This document shows positions 1 to 11,400 of a DNA stretch of 64,000 nt, one piece after another. Origin of the DNA: Drechmeria coniospora (Eukaryota > Ascomycota > Sordariomycetes > Hypocreales > Ophiocordycipitaceae); assembly GCF_001625195.1 (NCBI RefSeq), contig NC_054391.1, positions 7,885,157-7,949,156 on the forward strand. The letters run 5' to 3'. A program made the position numbers and the translations under genes. The notes under the pieces are model-generated. The model did no database searches. It had not been told where the DNA came from and saw only the letters and a list, made by a program, of their open reading frames with translations. The stretch's first letter is position 1. Every line of letters starts with the position of its first letter.

Positions 1-1
1 G

Positions 2-532
2 GTTCTCATGCCCCTTACCGTGATCAAAGTTCGATTTGAATCTAATATCTATTCGTATTCATCCACCTGGGCCGCGGCTCTCGATATTCGACGCGTGTAT
101 GGCTTCCAGGGTTTCTTCGCAGGCTTTGGCGCCACTTGCCTTCGAGATGCTCCTTACGCTGGTCTGTATGTACTACTTTACGACGTTCTCAAGACCCGAC
201 TTGCCATTGTGGCATCATCCCATCGTTCGCACGAGTCCGAGCAGGGTTCAATGCAAGGGTGGCTAGCTAGTTCGGTCAACTTTAACGCCGCGATCATTGC
301 GGGGGCTGCTTGCTCTGTCATCTCAAATCCGTTCGACGCAATCAAGACGCGAATACAGCTGCAGCCACGGCGGTATCGCAATGCTTGGAAGGCTAGCTAT
401 ATGATGGTGATCGAGGATGGTTTTTTATCTCTTTGGAACGGGCTAGCCTTGCGAATGTGTCGTAAGGCCCTCAGCTCAGCATTGGCTTGGACGTTATATG
501 AGGAATTCATCCGCAAGTCGGTTGGGGCGTAA
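2..532 (+). CDS. hem25: Mitochondrial carrier, Hem25/SLC25A38-like (3' part)
   Basis: C-terminal part of a mitochondrial solute carrier; the frame is open to the left edge, so the N-terminus lies outside the window and the ATG at 8 is probably internal. Seen: a carrier signature at the start (PLTVIKVRFES), then GFFAGFGATCLRDAPYAGLY, and a third-repeat signature PFDAIKTRIQLQ followed by a closing membrane segment (SLWNGLALRMCRKALSSA). This is about one and two-thirds of the usual three ~100-residue repeats. The TVIKxRxES and RDAPYAGLY wording is what I associate with the SLC25A38/Hem25 group, which imports glycine into mitochondria for the first haem step; that assignment is from family knowledge. 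Another SLC25 carrier is the alternative. It is tail-to-tail with the minus-strand gene ending at 686, with a 153 bp gap. Confidence 0.8.
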   Translation, partial: VLMPLTVIKVRFESNIYSYSSTWAAALDIRRVYGFQGFFAGFGATCLRDAPYAGLYVLLYDVLKTRLAIVASSHRSHESEQGSMQGWLASSVNFNAAIIAGAACSVISNPFDAIKTRIQLQPRRYRNAWKASYMMVIEDGFLSLWNGLALRMCRKALSSALAWTLYEEFIRKSVGA

Positions 533-685
533 AGATGTTGTAGTATCAGCTGTCATACCAGCAATCAGACGATAAAAATGTTTGAACAACAGAAATCAAC
601 ATATGCGGGCGAAAACTCAGGCTAGGATGTCATGTAATAGACAGTAGGGTTGTGATAGGCCCTCAGTCAAGTCAGATTGGCGAAG

Positions 686-1904
686 TCATGCGGGCCGGCC
701 ACCGGCGAGATACATAAGAAGGCCAGGTGACTTGCTCCTCTTACGGTCGCTTTTCTTGCGGACCCATTCAAACTCGGGCTCGAGGTGGCGGTGCTTCTTG
801 TCCTCAAACAGCAGCATACCACCGCCGCTGCGCCTCTCGCGAACGATCTTGGTATGTTTCCAAAATTGATCCTGTTCCCATTCAGGTACCCATCTCTTGA
901 CTAATATATACTCCGGATCCTGCACAGCTCCAGGTCAGAAGAAATGAAAAAGATGTTTCAGGCTGATATTTGCTTACTGGATCGAAGTCAAAATCGACGC
1001 GGAATGTCCTCAAGGTTTCAATGGATAAATGCCGGCGGGCCATGCGAGTATACGTAGGTCGGACGCCTGGCTCCATGGTGGACCCATAACCTGTTGATTT
1101 GTTGATGATGGCAGCAATTGTCGTCTCATCTAGACCGGAATTAAGGAGGTCGTCCTGTAGCCGACGCTTATATTCCTTATCGTTCTCTTCTTTCTGCATC
1201 GCTTCCTTGGCGATGCGCTTGGCCTCATGCTTCTTGTATCGCTCAACGGCTTCAGTGGCCTCCTTCTCACGGAGTTTCTTCTCTTGGGCAGCGTGCTCTT
1301 CTTCTTGAAGACGCTTCAACTCAAGCTCCTTCTTGATTCGCGCCTCCTCGTCCGCGAGAGCCTGGCGCTTTTTCATGTCATCAAGTTCGCGCTTAGCTCG
1401 ACGAAGTTCTCCCTCGTCGCGATACTCCTTTGCCAAGCGACGCTCTTCTTTGTCGTGAGAATACACAAGCCGTAACTGTTCAAGCTCACGACGAGCATGC
1501 TCCGACTCCCAGTCCTCTCGCGTCCTGAAGGCTGACGAGCGCGAGCGCGAGCGTGGGTCAGGGCTGTGGCCGTGACAGACAGGGTGCCCGCGATGACCGC
1601 TTACCGCTTCGTCGTCTGACGAGCAATCGTTGTAAATACGATTATTGATGATCACGGGGTTGGCGGGGGTCAGAACAGGGGCGACAAGGGGAGGGCTAGC
1701 CCGGCGGGTTCGTGAGCGGGACCGAGAACGAGCCATTACAGTTGTGTGTCGTTCCGGAATGAAATAGCTAGGCCCCGTGGCGCCGACGCCTTGGTAACTT
1801 CGGGGACGCGGCTGGCTCTGAACATAGCTGATGGGATAGGGAGTGTAGCCACGGTGGCGGACGTGAATGTCAACGTCATCTTCGTCATGATAGTAATTGG
1901 CCAT
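686..1904 (-). CDS. Conserved-looking Arg/Ser-rich coiled-coil protein, unknown function (2 exons)
   Basis: Exon 1 is 1904-978 and exon 2 is 919-686; the 58 nt intron (977-920) has a GTAAGC donor, a CTGAC branch site and a CAG acceptor, and it joins the frames as DFDP/DPEYILVKRW. The product is about 386 aa. The N-terminal ~100 residues carry Tyr/Pro-rich sequence and an RS-like stretch (ARSRSRSRTRR). Residues ~125-260 are highly charged, rich in Glu/Lys/Arg, and predicted coiled coil. The C-terminus has a Trp-rich segment (RWVPEWEQDQFW) and ends basic. I do not recognise the family. The RS dipeptides and coiled coil hint at a nuclear or RNA-linked role, but that is inference only. Start chosen as the first ATG of the open frame. 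It is divergent from trl1 across 766 bp. Confidence 0.75.
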
Positions 1905-2670
1905 AATTCTCCTGCGGCGGCGGTGAAAGTGGAGGTTCTACAGTTCACTGACTATCGCTTGGTGTATCCAGCCGAACAGTGAGAATTGACGAAGGGTGGG
2001 GGATCGAAGCCACTTTATTGTTAGTACTTAAAAAACTTTGCATTATTTTTAATGCGTCGCCTCAAGCTGGCTGGTGGCCATGTGTACAGATGAGTGAAGA
2101 TAGTACCAGAATGGGTGAGGGGAGACGCCGGACTACTGGTGGTGAAGGGAACAGTTCTTCGGACTGGCCTAGAAGGAAATGGAACTAATTACCCCTTGTT
2201 CAGGGCTGGAGTAATAACTGAAGGTATTGGTGTAGGTAATACTAACTAACGGCGCTTATAAACGGAGATGTGTGGAGTAACATGAACTGTAAAAAGTAGT
2301 CCAATCAATTGGCCGGACCAAATTTGGATTGCAGGGGGACCCTCTCTTGCGGTGGTGGACTTGGCGGGTGACTGATGTACTTACATGTACTTAAGCCCCC
2401 CTCACCCACTTGTCCTGGAATTGAACCAACCGCTTATCTACTTACAGTACAACTACTCCGTACATGTACTACTGTACCTACCAATCGACGTGTTACGTTT
2501 ATTTTTCTCCACAGGGATTGCTCCGGCGATTTGTTGCGGCTTTGTTTTAGCGCCAGGTTGTATTTAGCGCGACAATGGCCAAAAATATCACGTCGTGTCT
2601 TGGAACAGGCAGTCTTCCTATTTGAGCTTGCTCACCTTTTTCAGGCTGGTAGTCGCCCATACTCCAGGTC
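1905..2670. promoter_or_regulatory. Shared divergent promoter region of the coiled-coil gene and trl1
   Basis: 766 bp without a credible gene between two divergent starts. It holds a palindromic TACATGTAC-type motif twice (2382-2390 and 2460-2469), with neighbouring GTAC-rich sequence. The same motif recurs in the other divergent promoter of this window (48006-48589). Pyrimidine-rich tracts lie just upstream of the trl1 ATG. No TATA box can be assigned with confidence. Confidence 0.5.
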
Positions 2671-5136
2671 ATGGCCACCCCTATCATGCCTCAGAACACT
2701 CAAGAAGTGGCTCAAGTGCTGGATGTTCTCGAGGAAGCTCGCAAAGAGAAGAAGAAGGGCGCCTTTTCAGTGAAGAAAACCACATTTATCGTCAAGCATT
2801 CCAGACGAGGCATCCAGGTGGAATCTTGGAGGCTTCAAGACTGGGACTATAAGCGGCCGGATCTGCCCACATATGCCCGTGGCTTCTTCACAACGAAAAT
2901 ACCAGACAAGAAACCCGAGATTGCCATCCGTGGTTACGATAAGTTCTTCAATGTCGGGGAAGTGAGGGAGACGCACTGGGAAAGCATATCCGCAATGACC
3001 CAACCTCCCTATGAGTTAACACTGAAGGAAAACGGCTGCATTATTTTCATATCCGGCCTTGAGGATGAGACCCTGCTCGTCTGTAGCAAGCACTCCACTG
3101 GCGACCGTTCGGATGTCGAGATTAGCCATGCCCGCGCCGGAGAGGACTGGCTTGCAAAACAACTTGCGATGATTGGTAAAACCAAAGGCGAGCTTGCCAG
3201 CGAGCTTCACCGGCGCAACGCAACCGCCGTCGCTGAACTTTGCGATGACTCTTTTGAGGAACATGTTCTTGCGTATAGTCCTGAAAGGGCTGGCCTATAT
3301 CTACACGGCGTTAACCTCAACCTCCCCGAGTTCACAACTTACCCCAGCTCAGCCGTTCAGGAGTTTGCAGATCAATGGGGCTTCCATAAGACAGGCTTGA
3401 TTATCATGAACGATATTGGGAATGTCAAGGCATTTCTTGAGGAGAAAGCTCAGTCCGGTGCATACGACGGCCGTGATGTTGAGGGCTTTGTCATACGCTG
3501 CAAGATGAGTTCTAGCCCAGGCTCAACTCCCTATCGAGATTGGTTTTTTAAGTACAAGTTTGAAGAGCCGTATCTCATGTATCGCCTGTGGCGAGAATGC
3601 ACAAAAGCACTCATCGCCGGCAGGCAGCCGAAGTTCAAGAAGCACGTAGCTATCACTCAGGAGTACTTGATTTACGCTCAAAAGCGCCTGGCATCGGACC
3701 CTCTGTTAGGTCAGTTGTACAACCAGAATCATGGTATCATTGGACTGCGCGACGATTTTTTAAAGTTCAAGAACCTCAACGGGGCAGACGCTGCCAGCAT
3801 GGGCGAGTGCAGCCCTGTTGTCATGGCAGAGGTTGCCAGGGACTTAATCATATGCCCTGTTGCTACAATCGGTTGCGGCAAGACTACCATTGCCCTCGCC
3901 TTAACACGTCTGTTTGGATGGGGTCACGTTCAGAATGATGATATTTCCGGGAAAGGGCGCCCTCCTCGGTTTACCAGGGCTGTTCTCGACCAGCTGAAAC
4001 AATATGCTGCTGTCTTCGCCGACCGAAACAACGCGCAGAGACATGAGCGAAAACAGATTATTGCAGACGTTAAGTTGCAGTGCAGAACCGTCAAATTGGT
4101 CTGCCTCAATTTCCGTCATGATGAAGAGCACATTAATGAGATCCGCAAGATCACGCAGGAGAGAGTTATAGCTCGGGGCGATAATCATCAGACCATTCAC
4201 GCAGAATCAAACCGAGATAAGTACATTGGGGTTATGGAAGGGTTCATCAACCGCTTCGAGCCATGCAACACCGGTGTGCCACCGGACGACGGCTTCGACG
4301 TGGTGATAAACTTGAATCCTACTGCATCGAGCCGAGCGAACCTTGAAACAGTGGTGAGACAGCTGCACCTGTATTTCCCCAATGTCGTTAAGGAGGTCCC
4401 ATCTGCAAATGAGCTTTATGCCGCCATGGAGGTGGCATTGGCATACAAACCCAACTTTCACCACTCCATTCCTGATCGGTCGAACAAGAAGACTGGTTTA
4501 CCCCAGCAAGCCACATTGCATACGACACAGCCGAGAGCGAAGAAAAGGCAGCTGCAGTATCTGGCCGTCGATATCCCTACAGCCACCATCAATGCACTTC
4601 TTGAAGATACCTTTCAAGGAAGTCAGACAGAATCATCGCAATTTTATAACCGATTGAGGCAGACCAGGAGGGTACAGGAGAAATTCCATGTGACACTCAT
4701 GCATCGTGCCATGTCCCAGAAGTACCCGAAGCTATGGACACGGTATGCACATCTCCACGAAGCAGCTGGAGGTGGAGATGAGAAGCTTGGCCAGTGTGAG
4801 CTGTTGCTTGAAAGGGTAGGTCATACATGGATGCGTCTTGCCCTCGGGTATCTGGATAATTGGAAACACTAATGCTACTTTCTTCACGTGTAGGTTGTAT
4901 TTGACGATCGCGTGATGGCTATCGTCGTGCGCCTCATTGATTCAGAACACATTTGGGAATGCGCAAACGACGTTGCTCATATTACAGTGGGGACGCGCGA
5001 TGATTTCGTGAAGCCGAAGGAAAGCAACATTCTGCTTGGAAAATGGCTCAAGGGTGGTGTCACGGAAGGTAGTATTGGGGAATGGGTATTTCAGAACCCG
5101 CCAACGATCCAGGGCGATGTTAGAGGTGTGCTATAA
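2671..5136 (+). CDS. trl1: Fungal tRNA ligase Trl1 (ligase-kinase-cyclic phosphodiesterase), 2 exons
   Basis: Joins tRNA half-molecules after intron excision and, in yeasts, HAC1-type mRNA in the unfolded protein response. Exon 1 is 2671-4815, exon 2 is 4894-5136; the 78 nt intron (4816-4893) has a GTAGGT donor, ACTAAT branch and TAG acceptor, and keeps phase 0. Product about 795 aa. Domains in order: adenylyltransferase/ligase with nucleophile motif KENG (Lys119), EGFV (~271-274) and FKYKF (~293-297); polynucleotide kinase with P-loop ATIGCGKTT (~398-406); and a 2H cyclic phosphodiesterase with the two HxT motifs FHVT (His673, Thr675) and AHIT (His744, Thr746). The second HxT lies in exon 2, so a model stopping at 4872 loses half the active site. 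The start ATG at 2671 has a good Kozak context (GTCATGGCC). All three active sites look intact. Confidence 0.95.
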
Positions 5137-5382
5137 AGAATGCTAGTTGGACCAGAGGAATGGAGTAATATAAGTAGTTAGTTGACCAAGTTGACATCTT
5201 ACCGTTCAATTATTGGTCTCAACGTAGTGGAACAAGAAACTAGTGAATCGTGGCAATGGGCATCAAGAATTACCTTGGCGATATACTAGTAATATATATG
5301 TATTGATTGACTAACTAATAACTACCTCATGATTAGTTAGTAGTAACTAATAAGTTGATTTAGTATACTATCAATATAATAA

Positions 5383-5432
<50 letters not shown>

Positions 5433-5434
5433 TT
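5137..5434. other. trl1 3' flank and edge of the TE island
   Basis: 298 bp with no gene. Base composition drops abruptly to AT-rich sequence within ~150 bp of the trl1 stop codon. It ends at a microsatellite directly abutting the gypsy A target site. Confidence 0.6.
5383..5430 (+). repeat. (TAG)16 microsatellite
   Basis: About 48 bp of uninterrupted TAG/AGT trinucleotide. It lies immediately next to the left target-site duplication (GTATT, 5430-5434) of gypsy A. Confidence 0.9.
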
Positions 5435-5635
5435 TATTATGGAGTTACTAGTACTACTAGTATCTAGTAGTCGGAAATAGTTATTAAGAAATCTACGGAA
5501 TACTAACTTAAGGTACTAGGTATTAAAGCACTTATACTCTAATGCCTGCTTAGTTATAGGATATAAGTTACATATAGTAGTACGTAACTCTATCCTAGGA
5601 TATAGCTCTATTAGGTAAAGCCTAATATTATAATA
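5435..5635 (-). repeat. LTR of gypsy A (3' LTR)
   Basis: 201 bp. It starts TATTATGG and ends ATTATAATA, read as decayed TG...CA termini. Less-decayed relatives (57892-58057 with 50437-50471) keep intact TGTTA/TAACA-like ends. It carries a CTAGTACTACTAG-type palindrome near its start. Confidence 0.85.
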
Positions 5636-6033
5636 TATCTTCTTCCTTCCTTAATTTCTCTAGTAGTTCTTAATTAACTTAGTAATTTTCTTATTCTTTT
5701 TTTTTAAAGTTATTGCCTCTATCCTGTTCGTAGGTAGTTGCCGGGCGTATATATTAATACTTCTGTAGCTAAGGTTCTATTATAGCCTTATTGTACTGCC
5801 CCTCTGTATTTCTTATATATTTATTATAGGTAAGTTGTATTTTTCCTCTTTCCTTCTTTATAATTACTACTTCCCTTAATACTACTATTATAATTTCTTA
5901 CTTCCTCCTATACTCCTACCTTCCTTACTATATATATTGTACTAGGGTTCCTACTACTACTTATTGCTAACTACTTATATTAGTTAATTACTTACTTTCC
6001 TATTATTATACTATTATATCTACTGCTACTAAT

Positions 6034-6450
6034 ACTCCTCCTCCCCCTCCTAATAATAACAATAGCCCTAGTTATAGCTATACCTTAGATAAGTTATTAG
6101 TCGTTTGGTTAATAGGTAACTTTACTATTTAGGGAGAGTCCTTAGATAAGGAGTATAATATTCCTATTGCTAAGGCTTAAATATACTTACCCTATATTAA
6201 ACGTTTGGTCCGTACTAGTACTACTTACTGTAAATATAGTAGCAGTAATAGCTGTACTACTTACGATTTAGTCCGATATAAGTATAAATAAATTCCGTAC
6301 CTACTAATACTATATTTATGCCTTTACTGTATTATTTATAAGCTTATTCTTATTGTTACTAAAGGTAACTATATTGTTTTGGCTGCCTGTATTAAGACGG
6401 CCGAATTGCTTAGCTATTGCGTTTACCTTTCCGCCCTGTTTTGCTAGCTT
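6034..6450 (+). pseudogene. Antisense ORF relic in the 3' region of gypsy A
   Basis: In one plus-strand frame this reads TPPPP at 6034, then DK...G...DKEY..P, IYLPYIKRLV (6181-6210), a Cys-rich stretch and a hydrophobic segment (NYIVLAACIKTAELLSYC, from 6367). Only a few TAG/TAA codons interrupt it, all explicable as decayed CAG, CAA or TGG. The same residues recur without gaps over ~130 codons in gypsy B1 at 51276-51700, also antisense to pol and at the same relative place. No known domain recognised. Agreement across two element families argues it was once coding. Confidence 0.45.
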
Positions 6451-8164
6451 AGTAATACTTAGCGTAAGCTCTATAATACTACTAGGACGACTCCTATTAA
6501 TATTGTTCCTACTACTCCCCTTACCCCTACTAGTAGTACTGCTTGTAGTACTACTGCTATAGTACTGCCCTTAACTCCCGGTAACCCTATAGGTACCTTA
6601 GTACTAGCCTTATAGGCCCTAATGCTATTACGTAGCGGTAGTATATAGTAGCAGTAGCTATAGATACTAGTACGCGGCTTTACTAGCGCTATGTAAGGCC
6701 TATTTAATTATTAGGGCGTATAGGACGCCTGGCTTAATAGCTTTAAGCTAGTACAATAACTATAGTTAGGCCTTATAGCTATAATTTATAAGGAGCTAGT
6801 TATTACTTATTATACCTATAAGGTAAGTATACCTTATTTACTCTACCCCCCCCCATTAGGGACTATAGTTCCCTTCCTCCTCCTATTGTACTATTACTAA
6901 TTGCTTTAACCTATTTTATCTTACTATTACCTTACCCTCTACTACCCCTAGTAGAAATTATACCTATTGCGTTTTATTTATAGATAGCCTTTTAGTACTA
7001 GTTTAGTCCCTTTACCTTTTGTCTTTTATTAAGAATAACTTAAGTAAGCTACTAGTAACCTCCTCCCGGCTATTAAGGGCCTAATACTTATATACTATAG
7101 CGCTAAAACTTTATCTTACTTATAGTATTCTGATTAGGGCTAGGAATTCTTTAGGGCTAACTTAGGTCTATTATTTTAAGATATTTTAATTTAGGACAAA
7201 AGAGTTATTTATATTCCTTTCGGGCTGGTTAAATATAAGCTATATTAATATTATTATTATAAGAAGATTAGTTTATTATAAGTAAGTATACTATCTTATT
7301 TTTACTTATAGTCTACTAGTACTTTAGTTTCCTATAGGTTTTCTAGTAGTTCCTATATAGGTTAGTTATACCTACCCTATTTAACTAAAACGTTATAGTA
7401 CTTACTTTACCCTTTTGTATTCTTTATAGCTAAGATTTCCTTTATAATATACTCTTCCTATAGTATACTGTCCTTATCCTTTATTAAGAGCAGCCCTAGC
7501 TTAGTATTTATTAAGGCCTAACTAGGTAGTAGATCTATTACGGCCTACTCTACTAGGTTTACGTAAAAGGTAGGGTATATACCTTAGGGGACGTTTAGCG
7601 TAATAGTTAGGGGGGTCGGTATAGCTATAACTATATACTTAGCTATTACTTAGTTTAGCTTTTTGGATAGGTATAAAGACTTTATATAGTATAGACTTAG
7701 CTATACCTTATCCCTTACCTAAAAACGCTCTACTAGGTACTAGTAGGAATTTAATTTTTCCTCTAAGCGTTATTATATAAATATAATTACTACTTAAGTT
7801 AGCTTAGTACTTTTATATAAGTACTATATAAATACTACTACTTACTCCTTACCTATAGTTACGCTTAGGGTAAAAGCTTTTACCTATTGTACTATATTAA
7901 TCTTATATTCTAATAGGAGACTATTCGGACTTATACCAGTAATAGAAGAGTTCTTACTATTTAGCGTTAGTTAGTATACCGCTAAATAGTCCGGTTAGTT
8001 AAATTAGTTAAATACTATAAAAGTATATAGGATTACTTAACCTTTTTGGTTTACTTATTCTATACCCCTATCTAACTATAGGTAATATACTATAGATAGC
8101 TACTATTTAATCCTAATAATATAGTATAATATTACCTAGAACTAGCCGACTTAATTTAATCCTT

Positions 8165-8415
8165 AGTTAAATATAATATATATAAGGCTAGGCGCACAAG
8201 TAAAGCCCAAGTAGACAAGGGCGTACGGGTAAAGCCCAAGTAGACAGGGGCGAATAAGTAAAGCCTAAGTAAATAGGAAGGTAAAGCAGCCTAAGAGTAA
8301 GGTATACCCTAGCTATAAAAGGAATATAAGCCTAAAAACTTAAGAAGGGCTAAGCTTTAGTCTTAAATACTACTTAATTTCTAAAAGAAGGCTTACTTAC
8401 TTACCTAACTATTAT
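8165..8415 (+). repeat. LTR-like repeat 'D' with short tandem repeats
   Basis: Shares ~180 bp with 43412-43595 (the block from GGCTAGG through AAACTTAAGAAGGG to TTACCTAACTATTAT). This copy has about three tandem ~32 bp units around GTAAAGCCCAAGTAGACA (8197-8290), against one in the other copy. It lies just 5' of plus-strand gypsy coding relics, so a 5' LTR is likely. No matching right-hand LTR was found. Confidence 0.5.
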
Positions 8416-11400
8416 TAATTAATCTATATATTATAATTCTAAAGCTTTTATTATAGTTACTTAAGTAAAATAGTACCTATTATATATAGTATAAGAGAGA
8501 TACTATACCTTTTACTAAGGGGTAAAATAAATATAATACTAAAAGTATTTCTTATACTAAGTATACTAAGTTCCCTTAAAATAATACTAAGGAGTACTTA
8601 AAGGGAACCTTTTATTTTAAAAATACTAACTATAGTATAAGAATAACTAGCTTAGCTATAAGAGTTAGAAAGGCTAAAGGAAAAGGAAAAAGAAATTTAT
8701 ACCTACCTAAGAATAAGTACTAGCTATTAACTAGGGAAGGTAAAGAAAAAGGCCTAAAGAGAATTAAATACTTTCTTAAAGAATAACTAAAAAGTTAAAG
8801 TAATACTAAAACTTAGGTAACCTATAACTCTATAAAAAAGGTAAGAATAGCTTAATAATTTAAATTATACCTTTAATAGAGTAAGATAGAAGTTTAAAAA
8901 GTACTACTAAAAAATCCTACTAGCCCTTAACTATATATAGGCCTAAGGCTAAATATACTAAGAAAGGTATTTAAATAAACTACTAAAAGATTAATAAACT
9001 ATAGTTAAAAATAATTAGGATTATTTCTAAGAATAAATACTTACTCCATTAAGAGAAATTAAAAATTACTTTAGTAAAGTACTAAAGCCTAATTAAACTT
9101 ACTTTTACTTTAGTAAGTTACTACTAAAGTTATAAAGCTAAATTAATTTATATAAAAATATTAAAGAATATATATAGAAAGAAATAATCTAACTAGCTTA
9201 ATAACTTTAGAACTTTACTAAAACCTAACTAAAAAGGAAAACTAATATAAAAAAAGAAAAGAACTTAAATTATTAAAGGAAAGTTACTAAAAAAATAAAA
9301 ATATACTAACCTTAGTATAATAGTAAGGAATTCTCCTAAAAATCTATAACCTTAGGCTTAAAAAGGGTCTATAGTAGTAAAGGCTTACTACTACTAAGGT
9401 AAAGTAGGAATAATTACTATTTTAACTATTAAAAGAAAGGCTATTAAGTAAGAGAATACCTAAAACTCTAGAAATAAGGAAACTTTTAATAACTAAAGTA
9501 GTTACTCTTACTTTAGTCGGTAATATAAAATATAAAGTACTACTTTAGTTTATAGCTAATATAATAATTTTAAAATAAACTACCTAAAAGGTTAAGGTAG
9601 GACTAAATAGCTATATTAATATAGACCTTATTAATATATAAATAGTAAGGTAATATAGACTTTATTAGGTTTTAATAAATAGAAATAGCCTTTAAGCTAT
9701 AGGGGGTCTTTAAGTTACTAGTTATAAAATATAAGAAGTACCTATATATATAATAAATAGTAAATAAAGAAAGAAAACGTTTACCTATTACTATATTAAA
9801 GTAAATATAGGACTAACTTTAAACTAAATATAAATTATACTAAAAATACTAATATTAACTAACCTAAGGATCTATCTAAACCCTATAGAAGTATATTAAT
9901 AGTTTTAGTAGGACTAGTTAAGGGTATAGCTATTATTACTTATAAAGTTTTAAGTTAAATATAGAAATAAAGTAAAAATCTTTATAGTAATAGGAATAAA
10001 AAGTAATCCTATTAAGCTACTAAAGAGTTATTAAGGATAACCCTAAGGGATTCTATAAGAGCTAAAAGAATTTAAAAATATTCTAAATATAAATAGTATA
10101 AAGATCCTATTAGTATATAAATAAATAAATTATATAATTAACCTTTAACTAAATATATTACTACTATATAGATTAATTTACTTATTTTTTTAAATAAAGC
10201 TAAAGGAGCTTAAAGAATATTTAAATAAAAACCTATAAGCTAATAGGATTTACTCTTTAAAGTTACCTATAGAATTACTTATTCTATTTATACTAAAAAA
10301 GAATAATATATTCTAATTATATATAGATTACTAAGGATTTAATAAGATTTTAGTAAAATTTTAATATACTTTTCTATTAATATTTAAGATTATAAACTAA
10401 TACTAAGGAGCTATAGTATTCTTTAAGATTAATATTAAAAATACTTACTATTAAATCTAAATTAAGAAAAGTAATAAATAGAAAATAGTATTTAAAAATA
10501 TACTATAAGTATTTTAAAAACTTAATAATACTACTTAGGCTAACTAATATACTAACTACCTTTTAATATTATATATATTAAGTACTCTAAAGGTATATAG
10601 ATATAATTTATATTATATACCTAAATAATATTTTAATCTTTTTAAAAAACTATTAAAAATATACTAAATTTCTTAAAGAAATCCTAAGGTAGTTATAGTT
10701 AGCCGAATTATATATTAATCTAAATAAGTATAGATTTTACTAAGAATTAGTTCAGTTTCTAGAATTTATTCTATCTAAAATTAAAATAGTAATAGACCTA
10801 ACTAAGGTATAAGCTATAACCTAATAGGAAGAGCCTACCTTATTTTATAATATTTAAGTATTTCTTAGGTTTTATAATATTTAAGTATTTCTTAGGTTTT
10901 ATAACTTCTATAGAAAATTTATTAAGAACTATTTAAACATTATAGTACCCCTATATATATTCCTTAAAGGAAGTAAGAATAAGAAAAAGCTAGAAAAAGT
11001 TTACTTAAATAAAAAGGAATTAATAGTCTTTTAAGAGCTAAAAAATATATTTAGAAAGGCTTTACTATTATATTATTTTAACCTAATAAGACCTATTAAA
11101 ATTAAAATAAATATATTAAGTTTTATAATAATAGGTATCCTATTTTAATTAAATAACTAAGGGTATTAGTATTTAATAGTATTTTAGTTAAGGAAATTCT
11201 TAAATATAAAATAAAACTATAGAATACTAAACTATAAAACTTTTACTATTATTAAGTTATTTAAATATTAGTAATAATATATAGAAAGAGTAATAGTTTT
11301 AGTAAAAGTATTATTAAATTACTATAACTTATAGACCTTTATAAATAGGCTAAGGTTAATTAGGTATTAAGTATATTAATATATAAACTTAATAACCTTT

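Noticed and set aside
6353..6562. Hydrophobic 69-residue ORF as a small membrane protein
   Set aside because: Leu/Val-rich product of AT-rich decayed DNA, overlapping the conserved antisense ORF in a different frame.
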